64,000 nt of DNA from a bacterium (GTDB lineage Bacteria > Myxococcota_A > UBA9160 > UBA4427). This document shows positions 44,242 through 52,231 of the stretch, piece by piece. How positions within the stretch are numbered: position 1 is the stretch's first letter; the number at the start of each line of letters is the position of its first letter. The position numbers and the translations under genes are program-made. The stretch lies in NCBI GenBank assembly GCA_024742285.1, contig JANSYR010000005.1:274318-338317 (forward strand). The letters run 5' to 3'. The notes beneath the pieces were generated by a model. The model was not told the origin of the DNA. It worked only from the letters and a program-made list of their open reading frames with translations, and ran no database searches.

Positions 44242-45207
44242 ATGAGCACGCCCAGTACCCCGCGTTCCCTGGTCCGCGTCGAGACGATCGCGCTCCGAGG
44301 ACCCGGCGTGGTGATCCTGACCGGGCCTTCGAGCTGCGGGAAGGGCGAGGTTGCGGCGGCGCTCTGCGATCTGATCTCGATCGATCCCGCTCGCCATCTG
44401 TCGATGGGCGAGATCCTTCGCTCGACGATCGGCCGGTCGAAGCGCGATCCGGGCTTCGCCAAGCTCCTCGCCGAGAAATACGCCCTCGCCGCCGACGTCA
44501 GCATCTTCGACTGCATCGATACGAACGACGAGCTGACCGAGAAGGTGAAGCGCCACCTGCCCGACCTCGAGCGTCACTTCGGGCGGACGCCGAGCCGCTT
44601 CATCTCGGACGAGGTGAGCGGGACGCCGGAAGTGAGTCAGCTGGACTGGCTCGAGTTCTGTACGTCGCGCGGCCTCCTGATCCCGAACCGCTGGACCCAG
44701 GACCTGATCTCGGCGGAGATCGACCGAGCGCTCACCGAGGCGAAGGGCGCCGGCGAGTCCGAATCGCCCTTCATCCTCGACGGCTATCCGCGGACCGTGA
44801 CTGCGGCGCAGCATCTGCTCGGCTTCCTCGGGCAGGTCGACGTGCCGGTGCTCAAGGTCCTCCATCTCTCGATCAGCAAGGCGGAGATGAGCGCCCGGGC
44901 GGGCAAGCGGGGGCGCGAGGACGACAACGAAGAGGCACTCCGCCGTCGTTTCGAGTTCTACGTCGACAACGTGCAGCCGTCGGTCGACTACCTGAAGACG
45001 GAGCTCGGCGGCGATCGCATCGCGCTGATCGACGCCCACCAGCCGGCTTGGGACGAGGTCGGCGGCGAGCGGGTCTTCGATCTCCATCGGTCGATCGACA
45101 ACGTCGTGTCGTCGGCGCTCCGCGCTCTGGGCGTGCCCGGCGTGATCGTGCGCGACCTGCTCGAAGGGCGTCGCGAGGAGCGCCTCGCGGCCGAGGCCGA
45201 TGGCTGA
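44242..45207 (+). CDS. Adenylate-kinase-like nucleotide kinase with long C-terminal part
   Basis: A 321-residue P-loop kinase, about 100 residues longer than adenylate kinase. Walker A is GPSSCGKGE (28-36), a departure from GxPGSGKGT. LSMGEILRS and FILDGYPRT match the nucleotide-binding and lid-hinge blocks. An insertion (DVSIFDCIDTNDELTEKVKR) and a long helical C-terminus (SSALRALGVPGVIVRDLLEG) are unusual. The substrate may be a nucleoside monophosphate or another phosphate acceptor. GGAGG stands 5 bases before the ATG. The transglutaminase-like gene overlaps its stop by 8 bases, so the two are co-translated. Confidence 0.72.
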   Translation: MSTPSTPRSLVRVETIALRGPGVVILTGPSSCGKGEVAAALCDLISIDPARHLSMGEILRSTIGRSKRDPGFAKLLAEKYALAADVSIFDCIDTNDELTEKVKRHLPDLERHFGRTPSRFISDEVSGTPEVSQLDWLEFCTSRGLLIPNRWTQDLISAEIDRALTEAKGAGESESPFILDGYPRTVTAAQHLLGFLGQVDVPVLKVLHLSISKAEMSARAGKRGREDDNEEALRRRFEFYVDNVQPSVDYLKTELGGDRIALIDAHQPAWDEVGGERVFDLHRSIDNVVSSALRALGVPGVIVRDLLEGRREERLAAEADG

Positions 45208-45823
45208 GTCCGTGCCGGTCTGGCCGACTCCGGAGAGCGCCGATCTCGGTCGCTACCTGGAGGACACGATCACGATCGACTGGCAGTCGCCCCGCTTGAT
45301 GGAGAAGGCCGGGGCCGTGCTCGAAGGGCGCGACGGCGCCGAGGCACGACTCGAAGCACTCTTCTGCTTCGTCCGCGACGAGGTCCCGCACGCCTTCGAC
45401 GTGCAGCCCGAGAAGGCGACTTGCAGCGCGAGCGAGGTCCTCCGGGAGGGGCAGGGCATGTGTTATGCCAAGAGTCACCTGCTCGCCGGGATGCTGCGGT
45501 ACGCCGGGTTTCCGACGGGCTTCTGCTACGCGCGACTCGCGAGCGAGGGCCAGCGGAGCGGCTTCGTCCTTCACGGGTTCAACGCGGTCTACTGGTCGCC
45601 GGCGGAGTCCTGGCTCTTCCTGGACGCCAGCGGTCGGGCAGGGACGCCCGAGGCGACGGTCCGCTTCGCGCCACCGTGGGGGCTCCCCTTCGAGGTCGAT
45701 CCCGCCGCGGGCGAGTCCTTCGTCCCCGACATCTTCCGTCGGCCGCCGAAGCGCATCATCGACCTGCTCGAACGCGCCCCGGACTTCGCTGCGGTCTCGC
45801 GCAACCTTCCCGACGCGCTCTGA
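45200..45823 (+). CDS. Transglutaminase-like cysteine protease-fold protein
   Basis: A 207-residue cytoplasmic protein with the transglutaminase-like triad: C88 (GQGMCYAKSHLLAGM), H125 (VLHGFNAVYW) and D142 (WLFLDASG). Members act as peptidases, amidases or cross-linking enzymes; no signal peptide is present, so a cytoplasmic role is likely. It overlaps the kinase stop by 8 bases, which implies the two proteins act together; I know of no such pair. Confidence 0.75.
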   Translation: MAESVPVWPTPESADLGRYLEDTITIDWQSPRLMEKAGAVLEGRDGAEARLEALFCFVRDEVPHAFDVQPEKATCSASEVLREGQGMCYAKSHLLAGMLRYAGFPTGFCYARLASEGQRSGFVLHGFNAVYWSPAESWLFLDASGRAGTPEATVRFAPPWGLPFEVDPAAGESFVPDIFRRPPKRIIDLLERAPDFAAVSRNLPDAL

Positions 45824-45864
45824 CTCTGCGACCCTGTCGCGCTACACGGAGCGAGGAGGAGAGC

Positions 45865-47766
45865 ATGCAGAGCCGGGTCGAGCGGAGCGGGACGAAGAAG
45901 GGGTGGGCCGTCGGGTCGCTCGTCGCGGGCATCGCCCTCGTCGGAGCGGCCTCGCTCGCTTCCGCCGAGAACGAGACGCGCTACTCGCCTCACGCGGATC
46001 GGTCGATTCCGGACGAGGTCTTCTTCGGCGACACGCACCTCCATACGACGAGCTCCCCCGACGCGTATCTGTTCGGCGTGAAGCTCTCGCCGGACGATGC
46101 CTATCGCTTCGCGAAGGGCGAGCGCGTGACCTCGACCCACGGCCTTCCGGTCCGCCTGATCGAGCCCCTCGACTTCCTCGTCGTCTCCGATCACATGGAG
46201 TACCTCGGCCTGATGCCGCGGCTCTTCGGCGGCGACGAGCGCGTCCTCGCGACCGAGTACGGGCGGATGCTCTACGACCAGTCGAAGGAGGGGGACGACG
46301 GCTTCTATCGGGCGGCGATGATCCTGATCGGCGACCTGTCGATGAACGAGCGGAAGATGCGGGTGCCGGAGCTCGAGTCGTCGATCTGGCGCGAGGTGGC
46401 GGAGACGGCGGATCGCCACGACGAGCCCGGCCGCTTCACCGCCTTCACCGGCTACGAATGGACCTCGATGATCGAAGGGGACAACCTCCATCGCGTGGTC
46501 GTCTATCGCGGCGATGCCAGCACGACGACACGGCTGCTTCCGGTCTCGAGTCTCGACAGCCCCGACCCGGAAGATCTCTGGGCGTTCATGGCCCGCTACG
46601 AAGCGGAGACGGGCGACCGGATCCTCGCCATCCCGCACAACGGGAACCTCAGCAACGGCCGGATGTTCGAGACGAAGCGCGTCGACGGGAGCGCCTTCGA
46701 CGCGGCCTACGCGAAGGAGCGCATCCGCTGGGAGCCGATCGTCGAGGTGACGCAGATCAAGGGCGACGGCGAGACCCATCCCTTTCTGAGCCCGAACGAC
46801 GAGTTTGCGGACTACGAGACCTGGGACGCAGGAAATCTCGGCGGGACCGCCGTCAAGCAGGACGCGATGCTCGCGGGCGAGTATGCGCGATCGGCCCTTC
46901 GTCTCGGACTCGAGGTCGAGGCGGAGACCGGCGTGAATCCGTACCGCTTCGGCATGATCGGCTCGACCGACAGCCACACGGCCCTCGCGACCTCGCGCGA
47001 GGAGAACTATTTCGGCAAGCACTCCGGGATGGAGCCCACGCCTACGCGCATGACCGACGCGCTGGCGAAGGTCGGGGACAACGCGGTCTTCGGTTGGCAG
47101 CAGGTCGCCAGCGGACTCGCCGCGGTCTGGGCGGAGGAGAACAGCCGGGCGGCGCTCTTCGATGCAATGCAGCGGAAGGAGACCTATGCGACGACCGGCA
47201 CGCGGATGCGCGTCCGCCTCTTCGCGGGCTTCGACTTCGAGGCGGCGGATCTCGCGCGTCCGGACTGGGCGATGCACGGGTACGCGTCGGGCGTCCCGAT
47301 GGGCGGCGACCTGTCCCGCGCTTCCTGGTTCGCGAAGCCCGGGTTCCTCGTTCGCGCCTGGCGCGACCCGCGTGGCGCGAACCTCGACCGCATCCAGATC
47401 GTGAAGGGTTGGCTGGGCGACGACGGCGAGAGCCGGGAACGCGTCTACGACGTGGCGCTCGCAGGCGGGCGCGGGGTCGACGAGGACGGGAATGCGCCGC
47501 CGGTCGGGAATACGGTCGACCTGGCGACGGCGAGCTATTCGAATACGATCGGCGCCGCGATGCTCGAGACCTTCTGGGAAGACCCCGACTTCGATCGCGA
47601 CCAGCGCGCGTTCTACTACGTGCGGGTGCTCGAGATTCCGACGCCGCGCTGGTCGACGATCGACGCGAAGGTGTTCGGCGCCGAGGTCCCGGACGGCGTC
47701 GACCGCACGACCCAGGAACGCGCCTACACCTCGCCGGTCTGGTACCGCCCAGAGAAGAAGCCGTGA
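45865..47766 (+). CDS. DUF3604 domain exported protein
   Basis: A 633-residue secreted protein. A signal peptide (KKGWAVGSLVAGIALVGAA, then SLASA cleavage) is followed by a PHP-like start: VFFGDTHLHTTSSPDAYLFG, then VVSDHMEYLG with metal-binding His/Asp. Later blocks (IGSTDSHTALA) also match DUF3604. These proteins probably form a metal hydrolase fold; no reaction is known. GAGGAGGAGA precedes the ATG. The two PEP-CTERM genes follow after a 147-base gap. Confidence 0.9.
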   Translation: MQSRVERSGTKKGWAVGSLVAGIALVGAASLASAENETRYSPHADRSIPDEVFFGDTHLHTTSSPDAYLFGVKLSPDDAYRFAKGERVTSTHGLPVRLIEPLDFLVVSDHMEYLGLMPRLFGGDERVLATEYGRMLYDQSKEGDDGFYRAAMILIGDLSMNERKMRVPELESSIWREVAETADRHDEPGRFTAFTGYEWTSMIEGDNLHRVVVYRGDASTTTRLLPVSSLDSPDPEDLWAFMARYEAETGDRILAIPHNGNLSNGRMFETKRVDGSAFDAAYAKERIRWEPIVEVTQIKGDGETHPFLSPNDEFADYETWDAGNLGGTAVKQDAMLAGEYARSALRLGLEVEAETGVNPYRFGMIGSTDSHTALATSREENYFGKHSGMEPTPTRMTDALAKVGDNAVFGWQQVASGLAAVWAEENSRAALFDAMQRKETYATTGTRMRVRLFAGFDFEAADLARPDWAMHGYASGVPMGGDLSRASWFAKPGFLVRAWRDPRGANLDRIQIVKGWLGDDGESRERVYDVALAGGRGVDEDGNAPPVGNTVDLATASYSNTIGAAMLETFWEDPDFDRDQRAFYYVRVLEIPTPRWSTIDAKVFGAEVPDGVDRTTQERAYTSPVWYRPEKKP

Positions 47767-47913
47767 AAACAATAACTTGAGGGGCGTTCTTCACCCGATC
47801 TCGGACGCTTCCCCCGGCCCCTGCCGGTCTTTCCCCGACACAACGCCCCTCCCGGAACCACTCCACGCTGCCAGGGCGCGCTCGCTGCGCGCCCGGCGCC
47901 TCTGGAGGGTTCC

Positions 47914-48693
47914 ATGCTGCGCACGTTCCTGCTCTTCTCCTTCGCGACGCTTCTCTGCCTTCCCGGATTCGCCTCGGCCTCTTCCTTCCCGTCGCTCGAC
48001 GGCCCCTTCCGATTCTCCCTCGGGACGTCCGACTTCGAGGCGAGCGGGATCGAGTTCGAGTTCAGCGCGGTCCGCAGCTTCGACTTCCAGCTGGACTTCG
48101 GCGGGCCTCTCCAGGCCGGCCGGAAGTACAGGAACGAGGATCTCCTCGAGGTGCGCTACCGCGTTTCGGGTCGGCTCGAGACGAACCCGCCCACGCCCTC
48201 CGGCTTCCCCGCCTTCGCGCTGATCCGGGACGAGAGCGGGGAGGGGCCGATCTCGGCGGCGGAGTGGGTTGCCCAGAGCAGCTTCCTCGAGTTCCGGATC
48301 GCGCCCGATGCGGATCTCCTCGACGGCGTGCAGCTGTCCGAGCTCGCGCCCCTCGGCAAGCTCGACCGCATCCTCGAGATCTACGCCGTCGAAGTGGGGC
48401 GACTCGATCGTGCCCGCTACCACCCGCCGCAGCTCCAGCTCTTCGCCGACGGAACGGGCCTGCTGCGCAACGCCAACAACACCAGCAAGGACACCGGGAC
48501 CGTGAACCCCGCGACCGGCGAAGAGGTCGACGTCGACTTCGGCGAGGAGTACATCACGCGGCTCACCTTCGACCCGTCGCGGATCACGGTGATCCACGCC
48601 CCGATCGGGAACCCGCCGCCGGTCCCCGAGCCGGGAACGGCACTGCTGCTCGGGCTGGGGCTGGTCTCCCTGGCGGCGCATCGGCGCCCGTAA
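47914..48693 (+). CDS. PEP-CTERM sorting-domain secreted protein
   Basis: A 259-residue exported protein with a signal peptide (LRTFLLFSFATLLCLPGFAS) and a C-terminal PEP-CTERM tail (VPEPGTALLLGLGLVSLAAH then RRP). The mature region is rich in Phe, Asp and Glu strands (FRFSLGTSDFEASGIEFEF). GGAGGG precedes the ATG by 4 bases. A perfect GGGCGCGC/GCGCGCCC hairpin (47874-47894) sits just upstream in the leader. Function unknown beyond exosortase-dependent export. Confidence 0.83.
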   Translation: MLRTFLLFSFATLLCLPGFASASSFPSLDGPFRFSLGTSDFEASGIEFEFSAVRSFDFQLDFGGPLQAGRKYRNEDLLEVRYRVSGRLETNPPTPSGFPAFALIRDESGEGPISAAEWVAQSSFLEFRIAPDADLLDGVQLSELAPLGKLDRILEIYAVEVGRLDRARYHPPQLQLFADGTGLLRNANNTSKDTGTVNPATGEEVDVDFGEEYITRLTFDPSRITVIHAPIGNPPPVPEPGTALLLGLGLVSLAAHRRP

Positions 48694-48828
48694 GTGGCAT
48701 GTGAGCGGATCATGGGCGACCGACTCCCTGCAGAGGAGATCGCACCGGATGAACGCGGCTCCATTCGCGGGCGGTCGCACGCGCGAGCCGAGCGATGCGG
48801 CGGAAGTGGGCGAGCGGAGGAGAATCGC

Positions 48829-49797
48829 TTGCCGTGGCAGAGCGAGGCCGGGGCGTGCCTCCGCTTCGCCTCGATCGTGATCGCGCTCGTCTGCGCATCG
48901 AGCTCTGCACTCGCCGCGTCCTACCAGCGTACGGACGGCAGTGTGGTGGACCCGATCCGCTACGCATGGGTCAGCACGGGCGATTCTGGCTCGCCGCTCC
49001 ATCCCTACGACGGCGTCGATCTGGCACCCGCTGTCGATCTCCGAGGGGCCGACTTGGCCTGGGCCGACCTGAGGGAGGCGAATCTCGTGGGTGCCAATCT
49101 CCATGATACCCGCGTGACCCAGGCGAGTCTCCGGGGCGCCGATCTCGCCGGGGCGACCCTGGGCGGGTATATGGGCTTTGGGGCCGACCTGGCGTGGGCG
49201 AATCTGCGGGGCGTGACCTGGCGAGACTCGAGCACGAGCGAGTTCGAGCTGGGCTTTGCGGACCTCTCCTTCGCCGATCTTCGAGGCTGGCAAGCCGACG
49301 AGATGGGGGCCGCTTCCGCCTCGTTCGTGCAGGCCATCCTCGAAGGGGCGTACCTGACGATCTATGCCCCGGGAGCAGACTTTTCGAACGCGCTCCTGCG
49401 CGACGTGGTCTTCGCGTACATCGACGACACGCCAACGTCGCTTCGTGACGCCCGGCTGCGCGGGGCCGACCTGACCGGCACGCGGTTCACGAGCCAGTTT
49501 CTCGACCATCCCGACGAAATCTTCGATCGATACCGGGTCGATCTCGAGGGGGCGGATTTCTCCGGCGCGATCCTGCGCGACGTGGTGGGGCTGGGCGACA
49601 CGATCGGGTCGGCGCGCTACGACGGCCGAACGGACTTCACGAACGCCTGGGCGGACCAGGACGGCAGCGTTCCCTTCGATCCGATCGCGGCCGGTTGGAC
49701 GTTCGTGCCCGAACCGAGCAGCGCGGTCCTCGTAGGACTCGGGTTGGTCGGGCTCGCTTCACGTCACGCCCGTCCCCGGCGCCCCGCCGTCGGGTGA
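48829..49797 (+). CDS. Pentapeptide-repeat protein with PEP-CTERM tail
   Basis: A 322-residue exported protein starting at TTG 48829, which has GGAGGAG six or seven bases upstream. Earlier in-frame codons have no SD and give no signal peptide. The signal is ACLRFASIVIALVCASSS then ALAA. Many A(D/N)LxX pentapeptide repeats follow (for example VDLRGADLAWADLREANLVG and ADLAGATL), forming a quadrilateral beta-helix. The C-terminus has VPEPSSAVLVGLGLVGLAS then RHARPRRP, a PEP-CTERM signal. It is the only pentapeptide protein in the window, and its export by exosortase is unusual. Confidence 0.83.
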   Translation: MPWQSEAGACLRFASIVIALVCASSSALAASYQRTDGSVVDPIRYAWVSTGDSGSPLHPYDGVDLAPAVDLRGADLAWADLREANLVGANLHDTRVTQASLRGADLAGATLGGYMGFGADLAWANLRGVTWRDSSTSEFELGFADLSFADLRGWQADEMGAASASFVQAILEGAYLTIYAPGADFSNALLRDVVFAYIDDTPTSLRDARLRGADLTGTRFTSQFLDHPDEIFDRYRVDLEGADFSGAILRDVVGLGDTIGSARYDGRTDFTNAWADQDGSVPFDPIAAGWTFVPEPSSAVLVGLGLVGLASRHARPRRPAVG

Positions 49798-49892
49798 GTC
49801 GAGCCGCCATCCACGCGAATCGTCGCCCTTTCCGCCCAAGGCTTCGGTCGTGAACCTGCGCGCCGCTTGACCGATCCCCTGTGCTCTGCGAG

Positions 49893-49908
49893 TTTGTCGA
49901 TCGACAAA
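49893..49908 (+). promoter_or_regulatory. Perfect 16-base palindrome before the FAD monooxygenase
   Basis: TTTGTCGATCGACAAA reads the same on both strands and lies 26 bases before the GTG start of the monooxygenase. This is a likely operator for a homodimeric regulator. The TetR gene at 51612 is the nearest candidate, but its own site (51558-51602) has a different sequence. Confidence 0.55.
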
Positions 49909-49933
49909 GAATGCTGAGCCAGGGAGGGCACGC

Positions 49934-51142
49934 GTGGATCATCGAGTCACCATCGTCGGGGCCGGTCCCGCCGGCGCACTGCTGGCCTGGATCCTTTCCT
50001 CCCGCGGCGTCGACACGCTCCTGATCGAGCGCCAGTCCGACTTCGATCGCGAGTTCCGGGGCGAGATCCTGATGCCGAGTGGGCTCCGCGCCCTCGAGGA
50101 GGCGGGGGTCGCGCTGGAGGCGGATGCGCTGCTTCCGGTCTCGGTCTTCGAGGGATGGATGAACGGCCAGCCCTTCCTTCGGCTGGCGATCGAGGCCGAG
50201 GTTGCGGACGACGGCCCGCGCCCGCCCGCGGCGGTATCGCAGCCGAAGCTGCTCGAACGGCTCGTGGCGATGGCCGAGGGCACGGGGCACTTCGCGTTTC
50301 GGCGCGGGACCACCGTCCGCCGGATCGAGCGCACCGGCGAGGGGCGGTCGGTTCTGCATACCCGGGACGCCCGGGGTGAGTCGAAGGTCGAGACTTCGTT
50401 CCTGATCGGCGCCGACGGTCGGGGCTCCGTCTCGCGTCGCGCCCTCGCACCGCGCGTCGAGGACCGCGGCACACGGCTCGACGTGGTCTGGTTCAAGATG
50501 GCCTATCCCGAGGCCTGGTCGCCGGGCACCGCGCGTTTCATCGGCGGTCGCGGCCAGCTCCTGATCGCGGGCGCGACCGCCGACGGTCTGCTCCAGATGG
50601 GATGGGTGATCCTCAAGGGCACGTTCGGTGAGCTCAAGAGCCGGTCCCACGGCGAATGGGTCGAAGAGCTCGGTCACCACGTCGATCCGGAGCTCGCCGC
50701 GCACATCCGTGATCGGGCGGACACGATCACCCGCCCGTTCCTGCTGAACGCCGTTTCGGATCGGGTCGTCGGCTGGGCCACGCCCGGGGCGCTCCTGATC
50801 GGCGACGCTGCGCACACGATGTCCCCGGTCGGCGGCCAGGGCGTGAACATCGCCCTGCGCGACGCGATCGTCGCCGCGAACGCGCTCGTCCCGGCCTTCC
50901 GGTCCGGCGGGGACGTCGAGGGCGCCGCTGCGCGGATCGAGGAAACGCGGGCGAGGGAGGTCGACCTGATCCAGCGGATGCAGGCGATCCCGCCGAAGGT
51001 GATGCTCGGGACCCGGTCGATCCATGCGCTCGCGCGCCGCGTCGCCGCGCGGGTCCTGAGCACGTCGTTCGGTCGCGCCCGTGCTTCCGCGGGCGCGAAC
51101 CTGTTCCTGAATGGCGTGACGAAAGTCGAGCTGACGGTCTAG
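49934..51142 (+). CDS. FAD-dependent monooxygenase (PHBH/UbiH-like)
   Basis: A 402-residue flavoprotein hydroxylase. The N-terminal FAD-binding motif is VTIVGAGPAGALLAWIL, followed by LIERQSDFDREFRGE; the second FAD contact is LLIGDAAHTMSPVGGQG. It is similar in length and block order to UbiH and polyketide or aromatic hydroxylases that use NAD(P)H and O2. Substrate unknown. The GTG start follows GGGAGGG by a few bases. Upstream lies a perfect palindrome (49893-49908). The SnoaL-like gene is convergent downstream. Confidence 0.9.
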   Translation: MDHRVTIVGAGPAGALLAWILSSRGVDTLLIERQSDFDREFRGEILMPSGLRALEEAGVALEADALLPVSVFEGWMNGQPFLRLAIEAEVADDGPRPPAAVSQPKLLERLVAMAEGTGHFAFRRGTTVRRIERTGEGRSVLHTRDARGESKVETSFLIGADGRGSVSRRALAPRVEDRGTRLDVVWFKMAYPEAWSPGTARFIGGRGQLLIAGATADGLLQMGWVILKGTFGELKSRSHGEWVEELGHHVDPELAAHIRDRADTITRPFLLNAVSDRVVGWATPGALLIGDAAHTMSPVGGQGVNIALRDAIVAANALVPAFRSGGDVEGAAARIEETRAREVDLIQRMQAIPPKVMLGTRSIHALARRVAARVLSTSFGRARASAGANLFLNGVTKVELTV

Positions 51143-51176
51143 GTCGATGCTCCGCCGTGCGCTCGTGATCGGCGGA

Positions 51177-51545
51177 TCAGGCTTCGTCCTCGGGGAGCGG
51201 TCCGAAGAACCCGAGCACCCGCACGACGCGTCCGTCGTCGTCGAACTCGGTGACGTCGAAGCCGGGGAGCACCAGCTCGCCGTCGCGTCGGATCTCCCAG
51301 GCGTATCGGACCAGGTCGTGGTGGTGGTCGAGTCCGCTGGCTCGTCGGTACTCGGCTCCGGGCAGGCGGTCGTGGACCTCGTGGACGTTGGCTTCGAACT
51401 CGTCGATGCCGCGCGTCACGATGCTCGGGTCGATGAAGACGACGTCGGGGGAGAGGGCGGCGTCGAGATGGGCGCGCACGCGGGCGGGCTCGGGCTCGTT
51501 CCAGGCCGCCATCATGTGGGCGAGGGATTCGTCGGGTTCGGGCAT
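51177..51545 (-). CDS. SnoaL-like polyketide cyclase / ester-type protein
   Basis: A 122-residue single-domain protein of the SnoaL/NTF2-like fold (about 120-140 residues). It has DESLAHMMAAWN, then RVRAHLDAALSPDVVFIDPS, a central EFEANVHEVHDRLPGAEYR and a late DVTEFDDDGRVVRVLGFF. Such proteins catalyse cyclisation or isomerisation or only bind small hydrophobic molecules. ATG 51545 follows GGAGAG; the dyad operator begins 13 bases upstream. It is convergent with the monooxygenase and divergent from TetR, so it is probably that regulator's target. Confidence 0.77.
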   Translation of the reverse strand: MPEPDESLAHMMAAWNEPEPARVRAHLDAALSPDVVFIDPSIVTRGIDEFEANVHEVHDRLPGAEYRRASGLDHHHDLVRYAWEIRRDGELVLPGFDVTEFDDDGRVVRVLGFFGPLPEDEA

Positions 51546-51557
51546 GGGGCTCTCCAA

Positions 51558-51602
51558 TTACAGACTTACTGTCGGTTTAGCAAACCGATGAAGAGTCTGT
51601 AA
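51558..51602. promoter_or_regulatory. Large nested dyad between SnoaL and TetR genes
   Basis: Outer arms TTACAGACT (51558-51566) and AGTCTGTAA (51594-51602) are a perfect inverted repeat. An inner pair TCGGTTT (51572-51578) and AAACCGA (51582-51588) is also perfect, centred on the same AGC. A partial repeat AGTCTG recurs at 51604-51609. The 45-base site fills the gap between divergent genes, so one TetR dimer pair could shut both promoters. Confidence 0.75.
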
Positions 51603-51611
51603 AGTCTGCGG

Positions 51612-52202
51612 ATGGCGAGACAGGCCGACAGAAGCGCTGCGACGCGCGCACGGGTGCTCGACGCCGCCCAGGCGCTCTTCGCCGAGCAGGGGTACGAGGC
51701 GACGTCGACCGACGCGATCCTCGAGGCGTCCGGCATCAGTCGAGGGGCGCTCTACCACCACTTCGCGACGAAGCAGGCCGTGTTCGAAGCGGTCTTCCAG
51801 CGCGCCTCCGACGCCGCGATCGAGCGCGCGGTCCGCGGCGCGCCCGAGTCGCCGTCGCCCCTCGAGACCCTCGTCCAGGTCTGCCTGCGTTGGCTGAAAG
51901 AGGTCCGGAAGCCGGCCGTCGCCGCCATCGTGATCGAGCAGGGGCCGCAGGTCCTGGGTTGGAAGCGCGCTCGCGACCTCGAGGCCCAGACGAGCCTCGG
52001 CCTGATGATCCGCGGCCTCGAGCGGGCCGAGCAGGCTGGAGAGGTCGATGTGGAGTCCGCGGACCTCGCTGCCCGGTTTCTGAACGCGGTGCTGGCCGAG
52101 GCAGCGCTCGCGATCGTGCATCGCCGGCCCCGGCTGTCGAACGCCGCGATCGAGCGTTCGATCCGCCAGGTGATCGAGGGGCTGCGTCCGCGCGGAGATT
52201 GA
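51612..52202 (+). CDS. TetR family transcriptional regulator
   Basis: A 196-residue regulator. The DNA-binding domain (about residues 8-60) has SAATRARVLDAAQALFAEQG and the helix-turn-helix TDAILEASGISRGALYHHF. The C-terminal domain has the pattern of AcrR/TetR_C proteins (PLETLVQVCLRWLKEVRKPA). It is divergently arranged with the SnoaL gene across a 45-base dyad that it probably binds. GGATGG-type spacing gives no strong SD at the ATG. Confidence 0.9.
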   Translation: MARQADRSAATRARVLDAAQALFAEQGYEATSTDAILEASGISRGALYHHFATKQAVFEAVFQRASDAAIERAVRGAPESPSPLETLVQVCLRWLKEVRKPAVAAIVIEQGPQVLGWKRARDLEAQTSLGLMIRGLERAEQAGEVDVESADLAARFLNAVLAEAALAIVHRRPRLSNAAIERSIRQVIEGLRPRGD

Positions 52203-52231
52203 GGGCGGCCCGGTGCCGCGCGCTCGGGCGC

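Noticed and set aside
47874..47894. GGGCGCGC/GCGCGCCC hairpin as terminator of DUF3604
   Set aside because: It has no T run and lies in the leader of the next gene, just before its SD. It may be only a leader stem.
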